Origin: an uncultured Lachnospiraceae bacterium
Lineage (GTDB): Bacteria; Bacillota; Clostridia; Lachnospirales; Lachnospiraceae
DNA length: 64,000 bases
Reading direction: 5' to 3'
Assembly: GCA_910579395.1 (NCBI GenBank)
Contig: CAJTUC010000021.1
Coordinates: 1 to 64,000, forward strand
The position numbers were made by a program, and so were the translations under genes. The first letter of the stretch is position 1, and each line of letters opens with the position of its first letter. Under the pieces are notes generated by a model. It did not search any database. It saw only the letters and a list, made by a program, of their open reading frames with translations, and was not told the DNA's origin. Positions 25,021-33,673 of this stretch are shown one piece after another.

Positions 25021-25022
25021 CA

Positions 25023-25134
25023 GGGTGAAAAGAATTTCTAAAGACGTCCCGCCATTGGACGGGACGTCAAGAAGTTCTAAGGTTCGCTGGGCGAACTTTT
25101 TTCACCCGGAAGAACGCCGTGTGCGGCGTTCTTT
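25023..25134 (+). ncRNA. Family A structured element, full copy 1
   Basis: Starts 3 nt after the dctP stop. The outer helix is GGGTGAAAAG with TTTTTTCACCC; inside it GAATTTCT pairs with AGAAGTTC around a variable arm GACGTCCC/GGGACGTC, and a second arm GTTCGC-tgg-GCGAAC follows. Immediately downstream is a terminator-like hairpin, AAGAACGCC/GGCGTTCTT. The copies at 27089 and 61118 have the same layout with compensating base changes in the arms. It may stop or tune transcription from dctP into dctQM. Confidence 0.7.
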
Positions 25135-25203
25135 CAGGGGTTTCCTGGGAAATAGACATTTTTCCAAGTGAACTGGGGATTTGCAAAAAAATAATGAAAA
25201 ATG

Positions 25204-25250
25204 AATAGGACTGCTGCATTTGCGGCGTAGCGCAATGCGGCGGTCCTATT
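25204..25250 (+). promoter_or_regulatory. Long hairpin just upstream of dctQ
   Basis: AATAGGACTGCTGCATTTGC and its near-perfect complement (ending GTCCTATT at 25250) form a stem of about 20 bp with a small loop and two G-T pairs. It ends about 10 nt before the dctQ ribosome binding site, so it could affect RNA stability or act as a terminator-like barrier. It has no U-run. Confidence 0.6.
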
Positions 25251-25269
25251 GGATTATAAGGAGGTTACG

Positions 25270-25797
25270 ATGCCAGGGATTTTTGAAAAGATAGACAAAA
25301 TAAAACCGGTGTATGATATGGCGGATAAGGCAGTGCTTTTTATCTGTAAACTGCTGTTGATCGCTGATATTCTGATAACGTCGATGAGTGTTATCGGCCG
25401 GTATGTTCCGTTTGTTCCGGACCCGGCCTGGAGTGAAGAGGTAGTTCTTACCTGTATGTCTTATATGGCGGTATTGTCGGCAGCGCTTGCGATTCGGAAA
25501 GGCGCTCACATCCGCATGACGGCTTTTGACAGATACCTGCCAAAGGGATTGTTGAAATTTCTGGATATTCTGGCGGATATCTGCGTGCTGGCGCTCGCGT
25601 TTGTCATGCTGACCGTCGGTTGGAAATATGCACAGCAGATCGGTTCGAGGGGAACTTATGTGAGTATGCCCTCTGTTTCTCGTTTCTGGATGTATTTCCC
25701 GATACCGTTAGCGGGATTTGCGATGATCATATTTGAAATTGAAGCTCTTTATAACCATATAAAGGGGTTCTTTGTAAAGGAGGGGGCAGGAGCATGA
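25270..25797 (+). CDS. dctQ: TRAP transporter small permease (DctQ family)
   Basis: A 175-residue membrane protein with four predicted transmembrane helices, the standard DctQ topology. The segment VIGRYVPFVPDPAWSEEVVL matches the conserved N-terminal region, including the conserved Trp-Ser-Glu-Glu. It helps dock the binding protein to the ion-coupled large subunit. ATG 25270 follows AAGGAGG. The last codons overlap dctM by 4 nt (ATGA), indicating translational coupling. Confidence 0.93.
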   Translation: MPGIFEKIDKIKPVYDMADKAVLFICKLLLIADILITSMSVIGRYVPFVPDPAWSEEVVLTCMSYMAVLSAALAIRKGAHIRMTAFDRYLPKGLLKFLDILADICVLALAFVMLTVGWKYAQQIGSRGTYVSMPSVSRFWMYFPIPLAGFAMIIFEIEALYNHIKGFFVKEGAGA

Positions 25798-27086
25798 GTC
25801 AGGAAGGAATGGCAATCTTAATTCTACTTGTCAGTTTTATTATCATGATTTTTCTGCGGTTTCCCATTGCGTATGCGGTAGCGCTGTCTTCCATGTTCTG
25901 CCTGTTATCGCAGGGACTGCCGCTTACGACAATCTGTCAGCAGATGGTAAAAGGTATCAGTTCTTTCAGTCTGATGGCGGTGCCGTTTTTTATCACGATG
26001 GGTTGTCTGATGGGCTCCGGCGGTATATCGGAAAAGCTGATAGCGCTGGCCAATGCCTGCGTAGGCTGGATGACCGGCGGTATGGCGATGGTAAACATCG
26101 TTGCATCTTATTTCTTCGGCGGTATTTCAGGTTCTGCATCCGCTGATACGGCTTCTTTGGGAAGTATTTTGATTCCGATGATGGTAGATCAGGGATATGA
26201 TGATGATTTTTCGACAGCGGTCACGATCACATCTTCCTGTGAGGGCCTTCTTGTTCCGCCCAGTCACAACATGGTCATCTACGCGATGTCTGCGGGCGGT
26301 GTATCCGTAGGAAGCCTGTTTCTTGCAGGATATGTGCCGGGTGCGCTTTTGGCGATTTCTTTGATGGTCGGTTCCTATATCATTTCCAAGAGAAGAAAAT
26401 ATCCCAAGGGCGATAAATTCAGTCTGAAAAATTTAGGGAAACAGTTCCTTGTATCCTTCTGGGCGTTGGCGGCAGTCATCATCGTAGTCGTCGGCGTAGT
26501 CGGCGGCTGGTTCACGGCGACAGAGTCTGCGGCAGTAGCGGTCATTTACAGTCTGATCGTCAGCGTATATATTTATAAGGGCCTGACATGGAAGGGTGTC
26601 TGGAAAGTTTTAGGACAGTGTGTTGATACGTTGTCCATCGTATTGATCCTGATATCGACTTCCAGCATTTTCGGTTACTGTCTGACAACACTGCATGTAC
26701 CGGAACTGGCGGCAAATGCGATCATCGGACTGACGAACAATCCGATCATTCTGGCACTGTTGCTGAATCTGATCCTGCTCGTTCTGGGGTGTATTATGGA
26801 TATGGCGCCGATCATTCTGATCGCTACACCGATTCTGCTTCCAATTGCGACTTCAATCGGAATTGACCCGGTACAGTTCGGTATTATGATGATCCTTAAC
26901 TGTGGTATCGGCCTTCTGACACCGCCGGTAGGCGCCGTATTATTCATTGGTTCCGCAGTCGGCAAGGTCAAGATGGAGAAAGTGGTCAAGGCGACGCTTC
27001 CGTTTTATGCGTGCATGGTCCTCGTATTGTTATTGTTGACTTTTATACCGGAAATCAGTTTGTTTGTACCGAGTCTGTTCAAATAA
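25794..27086 (+). CDS. dctM: TRAP transporter large permease (DctM family)
   Basis: A 430-residue, about 12-helix ion-coupled transport subunit. Typical DctM segments include FLRFPIAYAVALS near the N-terminus, a SGSASADTASLGSILIPMM stretch in the first half, and GIGLLTPPVGAVLFIG near the end. It overlaps dctQ by 4 nt. Transcription downstream meets a second family A element starting 3 nt after the stop codon. Confidence 0.95.
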   Translation: MSQEGMAILILLVSFIIMIFLRFPIAYAVALSSMFCLLSQGLPLTTICQQMVKGISSFSLMAVPFFITMGCLMGSGGISEKLIALANACVGWMTGGMAMVNIVASYFFGGISGSASADTASLGSILIPMMVDQGYDDDFSTAVTITSSCEGLLVPPSHNMVIYAMSAGGVSVGSLFLAGYVPGALLAISLMVGSYIISKRRKYPKGDKFSLKNLGKQFLVSFWALAAVIIVVVGVVGGWFTATESAAVAVIYSLIVSVYIYKGLTWKGVWKVLGQCVDTLSIVLILISTSSIFGYCLTTLHVPELAANAIIGLTNNPIILALLLNLILLVLGCIMDMAPIILIATPILLPIATSIGIDPVQFGIMMILNCGIGLLTPPVGAVLFIGSAVGKVKMEKVVKATLPFYACMVLVLLLLTFIPEISLFVPSLFK

Positions 27087-27088
27087 TA

Positions 27089-27200
27089 GGGTGAGAAGAA
27101 TTTCTAACACTCGCAGCAAGGGCTGCTTCGTGAAGAAATTCTACGACTTGCGTAGCAAGTCTTTCTCACCCGAAAGAACGCCTGAAATGCGGCGTTCTTC
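27089..27200 (+). ncRNA. Family A structured element, full copy 2
   Basis: Outer helix GGGTGAGAAGA with TCTTTCTCACCC; inner helix AATTTCT/AGAAATT around a GCAGC-aaggGCTGC arm; second arm GACTTGC-gta-GCAAGTC; then a terminator-like hairpin AAGAACGCC-tgaaatgc-GGCGTTCTT. It follows the dctM stop directly. Against copy 1 the arm helices differ but still pair. With copy 1 it brackets the dctQM gene pair. Confidence 0.72.
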
Positions 27201-27252
27201 CTGTAGTTGATTTGTGCTGCGGGAGGCGGCATGAGGAGAGGGTAGGGAGCGT

Positions 27253-27729
27253 ATGAAATATCGATTTAGGAACGAAGTGACGGCGATGGATTTCTGGAGG
27301 CTTGTCATGCGTCGTACATACCGCTCTACGGCGGGGGTCTGTAATCTTGTATTTACGGCGGCCATGTTCGTGCTGGTATTTCGCTTCTGGAGTACGGCGT
27401 CGGATATGTATAAAGGACTGATGTTGATCGGATGTATTCTTTTTCCTGTCATACAGCCGCTCGTAATCTATGGGAAAGCGCGGAAACAGGCGGCATTCCT
27501 GCCAAAGGGAATGGAATTGGGATTTGACGAGAGGGGGCTCCATGTGAAAACGCAGGATGCAGCTTCGGATATTCCGTGGAGCGATATTAAAAACATCGTA
27601 CGGGAATTTCATATGATCGTTATTTTTTCGGACGATATTCATGGATATATATTGACTGACAGGATGCTCGGAGAGCAGAAACAGGCGTTTTATGAGTATA
27701 TTATATCCAGAGCAAATTTAAAAAAATAA
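27253..27729 (+). CDS. YcxB-like membrane protein
   Basis: A 158-residue protein with two closely spaced membrane helices (about 28-75) and a C-terminal domain containing MELGFDERGLHVKTQ and SDIPWSDIKNIVREFHMIVI, the pattern of YcxB-like proteins, whose function is not established. It lies between the TRAP genes and the histidine kinase, separated from dctM by a family A element. The start ATG follows GGAGAGGGTAGGGAGC. Confidence 0.75.
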   Translation: MKYRFRNEVTAMDFWRLVMRRTYRSTAGVCNLVFTAAMFVLVFRFWSTASDMYKGLMLIGCILFPVIQPLVIYGKARKQAAFLPKGMELGFDERGLHVKTQDAASDIPWSDIKNIVREFHMIVIFSDDIHGYILTDRMLGEQKQAFYEYIISRANLKK

Positions 27730-27810
27730 GAGCAGGCGCAGAGCTGTAAAAGAAGAACTTTATGGTGCTGCGCCTGAACTGAATCTGTGCGGCGGAGTGG
27801 ATAGGGCAGG

Positions 27811-29301
27811 ATGTGGTTGAAGAACAGGGTAAGACAGTTATGGCAGTCACTGGCGATTAAGAATAAATTGCTCGTATTTACGGGGCTGGTATTTTTAATG
27901 ATTTTTCTTTCCGTCATCTTTAATGTATGGGTGGCAAAATTTTCGTTGTTCGATTTCAGGGAAATATTGGAGGAGAATGCGAGAAGTGAAGAGGCGGTAA
28001 ACGCTTTGGCGGCGGAGAGTAAATTTTTTGAGCAGTATATGCGAGGGTATGCGAATACATCGGAAGAGGAACTTGTGGATGCGATACAAAGAACGGAAAA
28101 GGCGGTCAATGCGCTTTCGTTCGACTATCGACTGCTCGGTGATGAACGGTATGCGCAGACATGGTCGATTTATAATAGTTACGGCGTATACCGGGAAGCA
28201 AGAGATGAAATTCTGGAACTGCGGAGACGCGGTGAGGAAGACATTGGGCTGTTATATGAAATATATGAGATGCAGGAGTATCTGCAGCAGTATGCGAGGA
28301 ATCTTTTGATTGAAACACTGGATGCTGGAAATATTCTTTATCGGAAAAGGATACCTAATATCGTGCGGGTTCCGCTCGTCATTATTACAGTGGGACTTCT
28401 GTTGTTCATTGTCATGTTAAAACTGGTGGAAATCCTGAACCGGGATATCGTACTGCCGGTTCTGGCGCTTGTGAAGGCATCCAAAAAGATTGCATCCAAT
28501 GATTTTCATGTTGAGGACGTGAAAGTGGAGAATAAGGATGAAATCGGGGAACTTGCAAGGGCATTTAACAAAATGAAATATGCGACACAGGAATATATTT
28601 TGATTCTGGAAGAGAAAAGAAAAACGCTTGATCTGCTTCATAAAGAAGAACTGGAAAGGCTTGAAATGGAAAAACAGCTGGAAGCGGTACAGTTAGACCT
28701 TTTGAAGAGTCAGATCAATCCGCATTTTCTTTTTAATACGCTGAATGTCATCGGCGGCATGGCGAATCTGGAATCGGCGGAGACGACGGAAAAAATGATC
28801 ATGGCGCTCAGCTCTTTATTCCGCTATAACCTGAAAACCTCGGAAAGAGAGGTCATATTGGACTGGGAGCTGACCATTGTTCAGGATTATATTTATTTAC
28901 AGCAGATGCGTTTTGGAAGCCGGATTCGGTTTTCAATAGATTGTCCGGCTGACAGGATGCGGGCTGTTGTTCCGGCTTTTACGTTTCAGCCGCTTGTAGA
29001 GAATGCGGTCATTCATGGGCTTTCATCGAAGGAAGAAGGCGGTCTGGTTTTGATACGCGTCTGGAAGGAAGCGGAAATGCTGCATATCACGGTTACGGAC
29101 ACGGGAGTCGGGATGGAAGAGGCGGAACTTTTGACTTTAAAAGAACGTCTGAATGATAAAAATGATGGACGGCGCGGTATCGGCATCGGGAATATTTACA
29201 GGAGAATCTATGCGATGTACGAGAATGGACAGATGGATATTTACAGCAGAAAGAATGTGGGAACCATTGTGCGGATTATCATTCCTTATTTGGAAATCTG
29301 A
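27811..29301 (+). CDS. Sensor histidine kinase of the YesM/LytS type
   Basis: A 496-residue kinase: a membrane helix at about 20-45, an extracytoplasmic sensor to about 185, a second helix (PLVIITVGLLLFIVMLKLV), a HAMP region (about 210-265), a coiled coil, and a His_kinase domain with KSQINPHFLFNTLNVIGG (phospho-His in PHFLFN) plus HATPase (PLVENAVIHGL, DTGVGM). It pairs with the AraC-type response regulator that starts 23 nt downstream. Its place next to TRAP genes and a second binding protein suggests it controls this uptake locus. Confidence 0.93.
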   Translation: MWLKNRVRQLWQSLAIKNKLLVFTGLVFLMIFLSVIFNVWVAKFSLFDFREILEENARSEEAVNALAAESKFFEQYMRGYANTSEEELVDAIQRTEKAVNALSFDYRLLGDERYAQTWSIYNSYGVYREARDEILELRRRGEEDIGLLYEIYEMQEYLQQYARNLLIETLDAGNILYRKRIPNIVRVPLVIITVGLLLFIVMLKLVEILNRDIVLPVLALVKASKKIASNDFHVEDVKVENKDEIGELARAFNKMKYATQEYILILEEKRKTLDLLHKEELERLEMEKQLEAVQLDLLKSQINPHFLFNTLNVIGGMANLESAETTEKMIMALSSLFRYNLKTSEREVILDWELTIVQDYIYLQQMRFGSRIRFSIDCPADRMRAVVPAFTFQPLVENAVIHGLSSKEEGGLVLIRVWKEAEMLHITVTDTGVGMEEAELLTLKERLNDKNDGRRGIGIGNIYRRIYAMYENGQMDIYSRKNVGTIVRIIIPYLEI

Positions 29302-29324
29302 ATAAAAGCGGTTATGGAGGAACT

Positions 29325-30140
29325 ATGTATCGGATATTAATTGCTGACGATGAACCGATTGAACGAAAGGTAATATCGAAAAAGATACAGGAATTTTTCC
29401 CGGGTCAGACAGAAGTTTTTCAAGCAGAGAACGGAAGGGAAGCAATAGAAATCTTTGAGCATAAGGACTGCGATATCGTATTGATCGATATCGAAATGCC
29501 GGGCATGAACGGGCTGGATGCGGCAGAACGCATCCGGGGTATGGACCCGGACTGCAGTATCATTTTTCTGACGGCGTTCGATGAATTCAATTATGCGAAA
29601 AAAGCAATTTCCGTGAAGGCACTGGAATATCTGTTAAAACCGGCCAATGAAGAGGAGCTTACCGTTGTTCTGGAAGAGGCTTTCCGGATAGCGGATGAGC
29701 GAAAAAAAAGAAAAAGATCGGAAGGTGTAGAAGAAGAAAAGAGTGAGCGGGAGATTCTTGACGGCATGCACTCGGAAGAAATCAGAATGAATGTAGTGGC
29801 GGAAGAAATCCGCCGGTATATTGCGGGGCATTATAAAGAGGATTTATCTTTGCAGGACGTGGCAGGAGCGATGCGGTACTCGGATGCCTATTTCTGCAAA
29901 ATATTTAAGAAATATTTTAACAGGAGTTTTATTGTATACTTGAATGAACTGCGGATTGAGAAAGCAAAGATGATGTTAGAAGATGCGGTACGCAATATCA
30001 AGGATATCAGTTCGGAAGTCGGTTACAGGGATTCTAATTATTTTACCAAAGTATTTAAGCGGCTGACAGGTATGACGCCCAGCGATTACCGGGTGGTCGC
30101 TCTGCAGAAGAAGCAGAAGCCGTCCGGCGGAGAGGTATAA
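29325..30140 (+). CDS. Response regulator with AraC-type DNA-binding domain (YesN type)
   Basis: 271 residues: a receiver (ILIADDEPIERK, VLIDIEMPGMNG, LKPANEEEL) over 1-120, a charged linker, and an AraC/XylS helix-turn-helix pair over 165-260 (LSLQDVAGAMRYSDAYFCKIF, ISSEVGYRDSNYFTKVFKRLTG). It follows the kinase by 23 nt behind GGAGGAACT. In this class the partner kinase phosphorylates the receiver and the AraC domain activates transport genes; the TRAP genes and the MFS carrier are the likely targets. Confidence 0.94.
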   Translation: MYRILIADDEPIERKVISKKIQEFFPGQTEVFQAENGREAIEIFEHKDCDIVLIDIEMPGMNGLDAAERIRGMDPDCSIIFLTAFDEFNYAKKAISVKALEYLLKPANEEELTVVLEEAFRIADERKKRKRSEGVEEEKSEREILDGMHSEEIRMNVVAEEIRRYIAGHYKEDLSLQDVAGAMRYSDAYFCKIFKKYFNRSFIVYLNELRIEKAKMMLEDAVRNIKDISSEVGYRDSNYFTKVFKRLTGMTPSDYRVVALQKKQKPSGGEV

Positions 30141-30157
30141 GAAAGGCATGAACAGAT

Positions 30158-31201
30158 ATGGAACGGGAACGTAAAGGATGGAAGAAAAACAGAATCGGAA
30201 TTTTACCTGCGCTTCTGCTCGTCCTGTCAGCTGCGGCAATTCTGCTCTGGCCGGAACAAAATCTGGAGGAAAGGGTCCCTGAGTATGTTTTTACCTATGC
30301 CGAAAATCAGGCGCGGGATTATCCGACGACACTTGGCGCCATGAAATTTGCTGAAATGGTGGAGGCGCGGACGGAAGGCAGAATCCGTATCCTTGTTTAT
30401 GCGGAAGGCGTTAAAGGCGCGGAGAACGATATCATACGGCAGATGAAGTTCGGCGGCATTGATTTTGCCAGAGTTTCCCTTTCCCAGCTCGCGGAATATA
30501 TCCCGGAGATGAATGTGCTCCAGCTGCCTTACCTGTATTTGGATTCGGAACATATGTGGCGGGTACTGGACGGAGAAATCGGCGTCAGTTTTTTGGACTA
30601 TGCCGGAGACTATGGGCTGGTTGGTTTATCATGGTACGATGCGGGAGCGAGAAGCTTCTATACTTCCGATAAGCCCATTACCTGCCTGGAAGATATTGAA
30701 GGGATGCGTATCCGGGTACAGGAATCGGATATGATGGCGGATATGGTGGAAGCGCTTGGGGCGAATGCCGTAAAAATTGGTTATGCGGATGTCTATTCCG
30801 GTCTTGAGCGGGGCATTGTAGACGGTGCGGAAAATAACTGGCCCTCCTATGAGTCGATGAATCATGATGAGGTGGCAAGGTATTTTACGGTCGATGAGCA
30901 CACCCGTGTCCCGGAAATGCAGATATGCTCCGAAAAGACATGGGAGAAGCTCTCGGAAGAGGACCGGAATATCATTCTGGAATGTGCGCGGGAATCCGCC
31001 TTGTATGAAAGAAAATTATGGCAGGAGCGGGAAAACGATTCAAAGCAGAGCGCTATTCTGCGGGGGGCGGAGGTGATCGAACTGCCGGCGGAGGAGAAGG
31101 AACGTTTTCAGGCGGCAGTGCAGGGGGTATACGAGAAATATTGCGGTGATCATATGGATATCATCGACCAGATCATAGAAGCCGGCAAGGCTGAAGATTA
31201 G
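30158..31201 (+). CDS. Membrane-tethered DctP-family binding protein, possible sensor partner
   Basis: 347 residues with an uncleaved-looking N-terminal helix (about 12-32, no lipobox) followed by a DctP fold: EYVFTYAENQARDYPTTLGA, IEGMRIRVQESDMMADMVEALGA, YADVYSGLERGIVDGAENNW. It is only modestly similar to the dctP product at 23911. Because it directly follows the kinase/regulator pair and has no permease genes of its own, it may present ligand to the kinase rather than to the transporter. That role is inferred from position. The ATG is 11 nt after the AGAAAGGCATG motif. Confidence 0.85.
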   Translation: MERERKGWKKNRIGILPALLLVLSAAAILLWPEQNLEERVPEYVFTYAENQARDYPTTLGAMKFAEMVEARTEGRIRILVYAEGVKGAENDIIRQMKFGGIDFARVSLSQLAEYIPEMNVLQLPYLYLDSEHMWRVLDGEIGVSFLDYAGDYGLVGLSWYDAGARSFYTSDKPITCLEDIEGMRIRVQESDMMADMVEALGANAVKIGYADVYSGLERGIVDGAENNWPSYESMNHDEVARYFTVDEHTRVPEMQICSEKTWEKLSEEDRNIILECARESALYERKLWQERENDSKQSAILRGAEVIELPAEEKERFQAAVQGVYEKYCGDHMDIIDQIIEAGKAED

Positions 31202-31237
31202 AAATCTGCCGGCGAAGAGAGGAGTATTATTACAGAC

Positions 31238-32425
31238 ATGAAAATGGATATTTTCGGGAATCGGGAAAAGAACAAACAATTCTATTTTAACTATGCGGTA
31301 TTTACCATTAACGGCATGTTGGCGCTGTCGATCGGCTCGCTGCTTCCTTTTATCAGAGATGCGAACGGACTGGCCTATGCGTTCTGCGGCATGATCGTGA
31401 GTCTGCATTCCGTCGGAAACCTGCTTTCCAGCTTTGCGGCAGGGGCATTGCCAGTATTCATCGGAAGAAAGAAAAGCATTTTACTGTTCAATTCTTTTTT
31501 TGCGATTTCCTATCTGCTGATTCTGTTCGGGGGAAGTCCGCTCACGATTGCGCTGGCCTTCTTTATGACGGGACTTGCCAGAGGAGCGACCAGTAACTTC
31601 TGCAATGCTTCCATCAACAATCTGGCACCAGGTAAGGCATGGATTATCAATGGACTTCACGCGATGTTTTCCATAGGAGCCTTCCTTTTTCCGATTCTGC
31701 TGACTGTGTTGACGATGAATGACAGCGGCAGATGGATTTATGCCTGCTATTTCATGCTGGCGATGGGAATACTGAGTTTCAGTCTGTATCTGCTGATGCC
31801 GGTGGAGGGACAAGGGAAAAAGGGCGCGGATAAAAAGGAGAAAAATTTCGGTTTTTTCAAAGAACCGTTATTTTATATGAGCATCATGGTATTGTTTTTT
31901 TACCTTTGTGCGGAACAGGGCGTTATCGGCTGGATGATCACTTATTTCAAGGATACGGGGCTTTTGAATCCGACGCTTTCACAGATTACGGCGAGCGTGT
32001 TGTGGATCATGATCCTGCTTGGGCGGTTGACAGCTGCATGGCTCTCCACGAAAGTAAAAAAAGAAAAGATTTTGCCGGTCATGGGTGTGGGACTGCTCGT
32101 CTTTTTCTTTATCCTCATTGTGAGCAGGAGTACAGGACTTATTCTTCTCGGCATCATGGGATTTGGGTACAGCATGGCGGGCATCTACCCGACGACGGTT
32201 TCTTTTACGGGAATCCTGATACAGCGCTATAAAATGGCATGGAGTTTTATCCTGACATCGGCAAGCCTCGGCTCTATCCTGATGCCGACGATTATCGGCA
32301 GAATCGCTGAGCGGGCGGGGATTTTCTATGGGATGAGCTCTATTGCAGTGGTGCTCGTGGTGGATATGATTGCGATCATGGTACTGGTAAGGTACACAAC
32401 GAAACAGGGAAAGGTGGAAAATTAA
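31238..32425 (+). CDS. MFS transporter
   Basis: A 395-residue major facilitator with about 12 membrane helices. The loop 2-3 signature appears as GALPVFIGRKKSILLF. The fold recalls FucP/YhcA-type sugar porters, but the substrate cannot be read from the sequence. It sits 36 nt after the tethered DctP protein and abuts the cupin gene, so it belongs to the same transport locus. Two ATG codons (31238 and 31244) are possible starts. Confidence 0.88.
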   Translation: MKMDIFGNREKNKQFYFNYAVFTINGMLALSIGSLLPFIRDANGLAYAFCGMIVSLHSVGNLLSSFAAGALPVFIGRKKSILLFNSFFAISYLLILFGGSPLTIALAFFMTGLARGATSNFCNASINNLAPGKAWIINGLHAMFSIGAFLFPILLTVLTMNDSGRWIYACYFMLAMGILSFSLYLLMPVEGQGKKGADKKEKNFGFFKEPLFYMSIMVLFFYLCAEQGVIGWMITYFKDTGLLNPTLSQITASVLWIMILLGRLTAAWLSTKVKKEKILPVMGVGLLVFFFILIVSRSTGLILLGIMGFGYSMAGIYPTTVSFTGILIQRYKMAWSFILTSASLGSILMPTIIGRIAERAGIFYGMSSIAVVLVVDMIAIMVLVRYTTKQGKVEN

Positions 32426-32767
32426 ATGAAAACAGTAAAAAACAATGTATGGAACTTTAACGGAGACATCGACTTTGAGGTGTGCGGAGAGGGCGTGAAA
32501 AGAAAAATTTTAAGCTACACCGACGAAGTGATGTGTGTGGAAAATCACTTTGAAAAAGGGGCGGTAGGGGTACTGCATCACCATCCTCATACGCAGATTA
32601 CCTATATTGTATCAGGTAAATTTGAATTTACGATCGGGGATGAGAAGAAAGTGGTAAGCGCCGGGGACAGCCTTTTGAAAAAGGACGGTATCGAACATGG
32701 ATGCGTCTGTCTGGAAGCGGGAATCCTGGTTGATATTTTCTCACCGATGCGGGAGGAATTTGTATAA
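32426..32767 (+). CDS. Small cupin protein, KdgF-like
   Basis: A 113-residue single-domain cupin. Metal ligands are visible in the first motif, GAVGVLHHHPHTQITYIVSG, and the second, DSLLKKDGIEHGC. Proteins of this size and pattern include KdgF, which opens 4,5-unsaturated uronates. Its place at the end of a TRAP/MFS/two-component locus fits sugar-acid use, though the substrate is not proven. It begins 0 nt after the MFS stop codon, overlapping its ribosome binding site with the end of that gene (GGAAAGGTGG). Confidence 0.85.
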   Translation: MKTVKNNVWNFNGDIDFEVCGEGVKRKILSYTDEVMCVENHFEKGAVGVLHHHPHTQITYIVSGKFEFTIGDEKKVVSAGDSLLKKDGIEHGCVCLEAGILVDIFSPMREEFV

Positions 32768-32963
32768 TAACGCATAAATTGACAGACATACTGCATTTTT
32801 AGGGAAAAGGAAAAAAACAGGATTTGGGTATACTTTTCATTGATATGGGCCGATTAAAATATAGGAATGATATATTTTGGTCACGAATGGGGCGGCGGAT
32901 TTCCAGCCGTTCTGTCGAAGATGCAGCAGCAACATAAGCTATAAGAAAGTCAGGGGGATGGAA

Positions 32964-33581
32964 ATGCAGATTGGCAATATCGTGGGAGTAAAAGAATCAG
33001 GTGGTGTTGGAAAAGGCAGAGCCCATGTGGCGGGGCAGAAGTCTGACCGGGCGAAAGCTGCCGACAGAAACACGGAAACATCCAGAGAAATTCAGGAAAA
33101 ACTGCGGCAGGAGGCGGAAGGCGCGACAGTTGCCATTTCCGCAGAAGGCTTCGGGCTTGCGAAAAAGGAAGAAGCAGACGAGAATGCTTCCGCGAGAGAA
33201 GAAGCGGAGAAGCGAATGTATCAGGAAATGCTGGAAAATACGAAGGAGGCTGCAGAGGCACAGGGAGAGGGTTACGAGGACCTTGCGAAAGCACTGGAGA
33301 TTGCGCGGCGGATATTGAATGGCGATATTGTTCCGGCACAGGATGAGCAGTTCCTGATGGAGTTCAACAGTGAGATTTATATGCGCGTTAAGAGCATGGC
33401 AGAGGCGAAAGAGGACCCGGAGGAGTACGATTCTCTTCTTGAAGAGGAAGAGGACGATAACGGCAGCGGCTCCGGTTCCGGCACTTCCGGTTTGGGTACA
33501 TCCGGTACCGTCAGTGGAAATGCGGGCGCGGAAACAGCACAGGCGGATGGAGGAGCGGCGGCCTCGGAAGGGAATGACTGA
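32964..33581 (+). CDS. Hypothetical acidic protein with a Gly/Ser/Thr-rich tail
   Basis: I do not recognise a named family. About 205 residues: a charged N-terminal half with much Glu and Ala (likely helical), a conserved-looking core AKALEIARRILNGDIVPAQD followed by EQFLMEFNSEIYMRVKSMAE, then an acidic run and a low-complexity Gly/Ser/Thr tail. No signal peptide or membrane segment. ATG 32964 lies at good distance from CAGGGGG; ATG 32958 is too close. A GCCGATTA sequence at 32849-32856 recalls the -10 of flagellar sigma-28 promoters but has no matching -35. Confidence 0.7.
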   Translation: MQIGNIVGVKESGGVGKGRAHVAGQKSDRAKAADRNTETSREIQEKLRQEAEGATVAISAEGFGLAKKEEADENASAREEAEKRMYQEMLENTKEAAEAQGEGYEDLAKALEIARRILNGDIVPAQDEQFLMEFNSEIYMRVKSMAEAKEDPEEYDSLLEEEEDDNGSGSGSGTSGLGTSGTVSGNAGAETAQADGGAAASEGND

Positions 33582-33597
33582 CCTGAACGGTAATTGA

Positions 33598-33651
33598 AAA
33601 AAGGACCACCGCCCGGCTGATGAAAGCCGGCGCGATGGCCCTTTTTTATGA
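33598..33651 (+). terminator. Intrinsic terminator
   Basis: A run AAAAAAGGACC opens a GC-rich hairpin (GCCCGGCT/AGCCGGCG inside) that closes with GGCCCTTTTTT. It directly follows the hypothetical gene ending at 33581 and could also end leftward transcription of the small frame at 33674. Confidence 0.75.
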
Positions 33652-33673
33652 TTCTGCCGTTTTGCTGACGGGT

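Noticed and set aside
32849..32856. GCCGATTA as a sigma-28 flagellar -10 box
   Set aside because: No TAAA-like -35 lies about 15 nt upstream and no flagellar gene is nearby.
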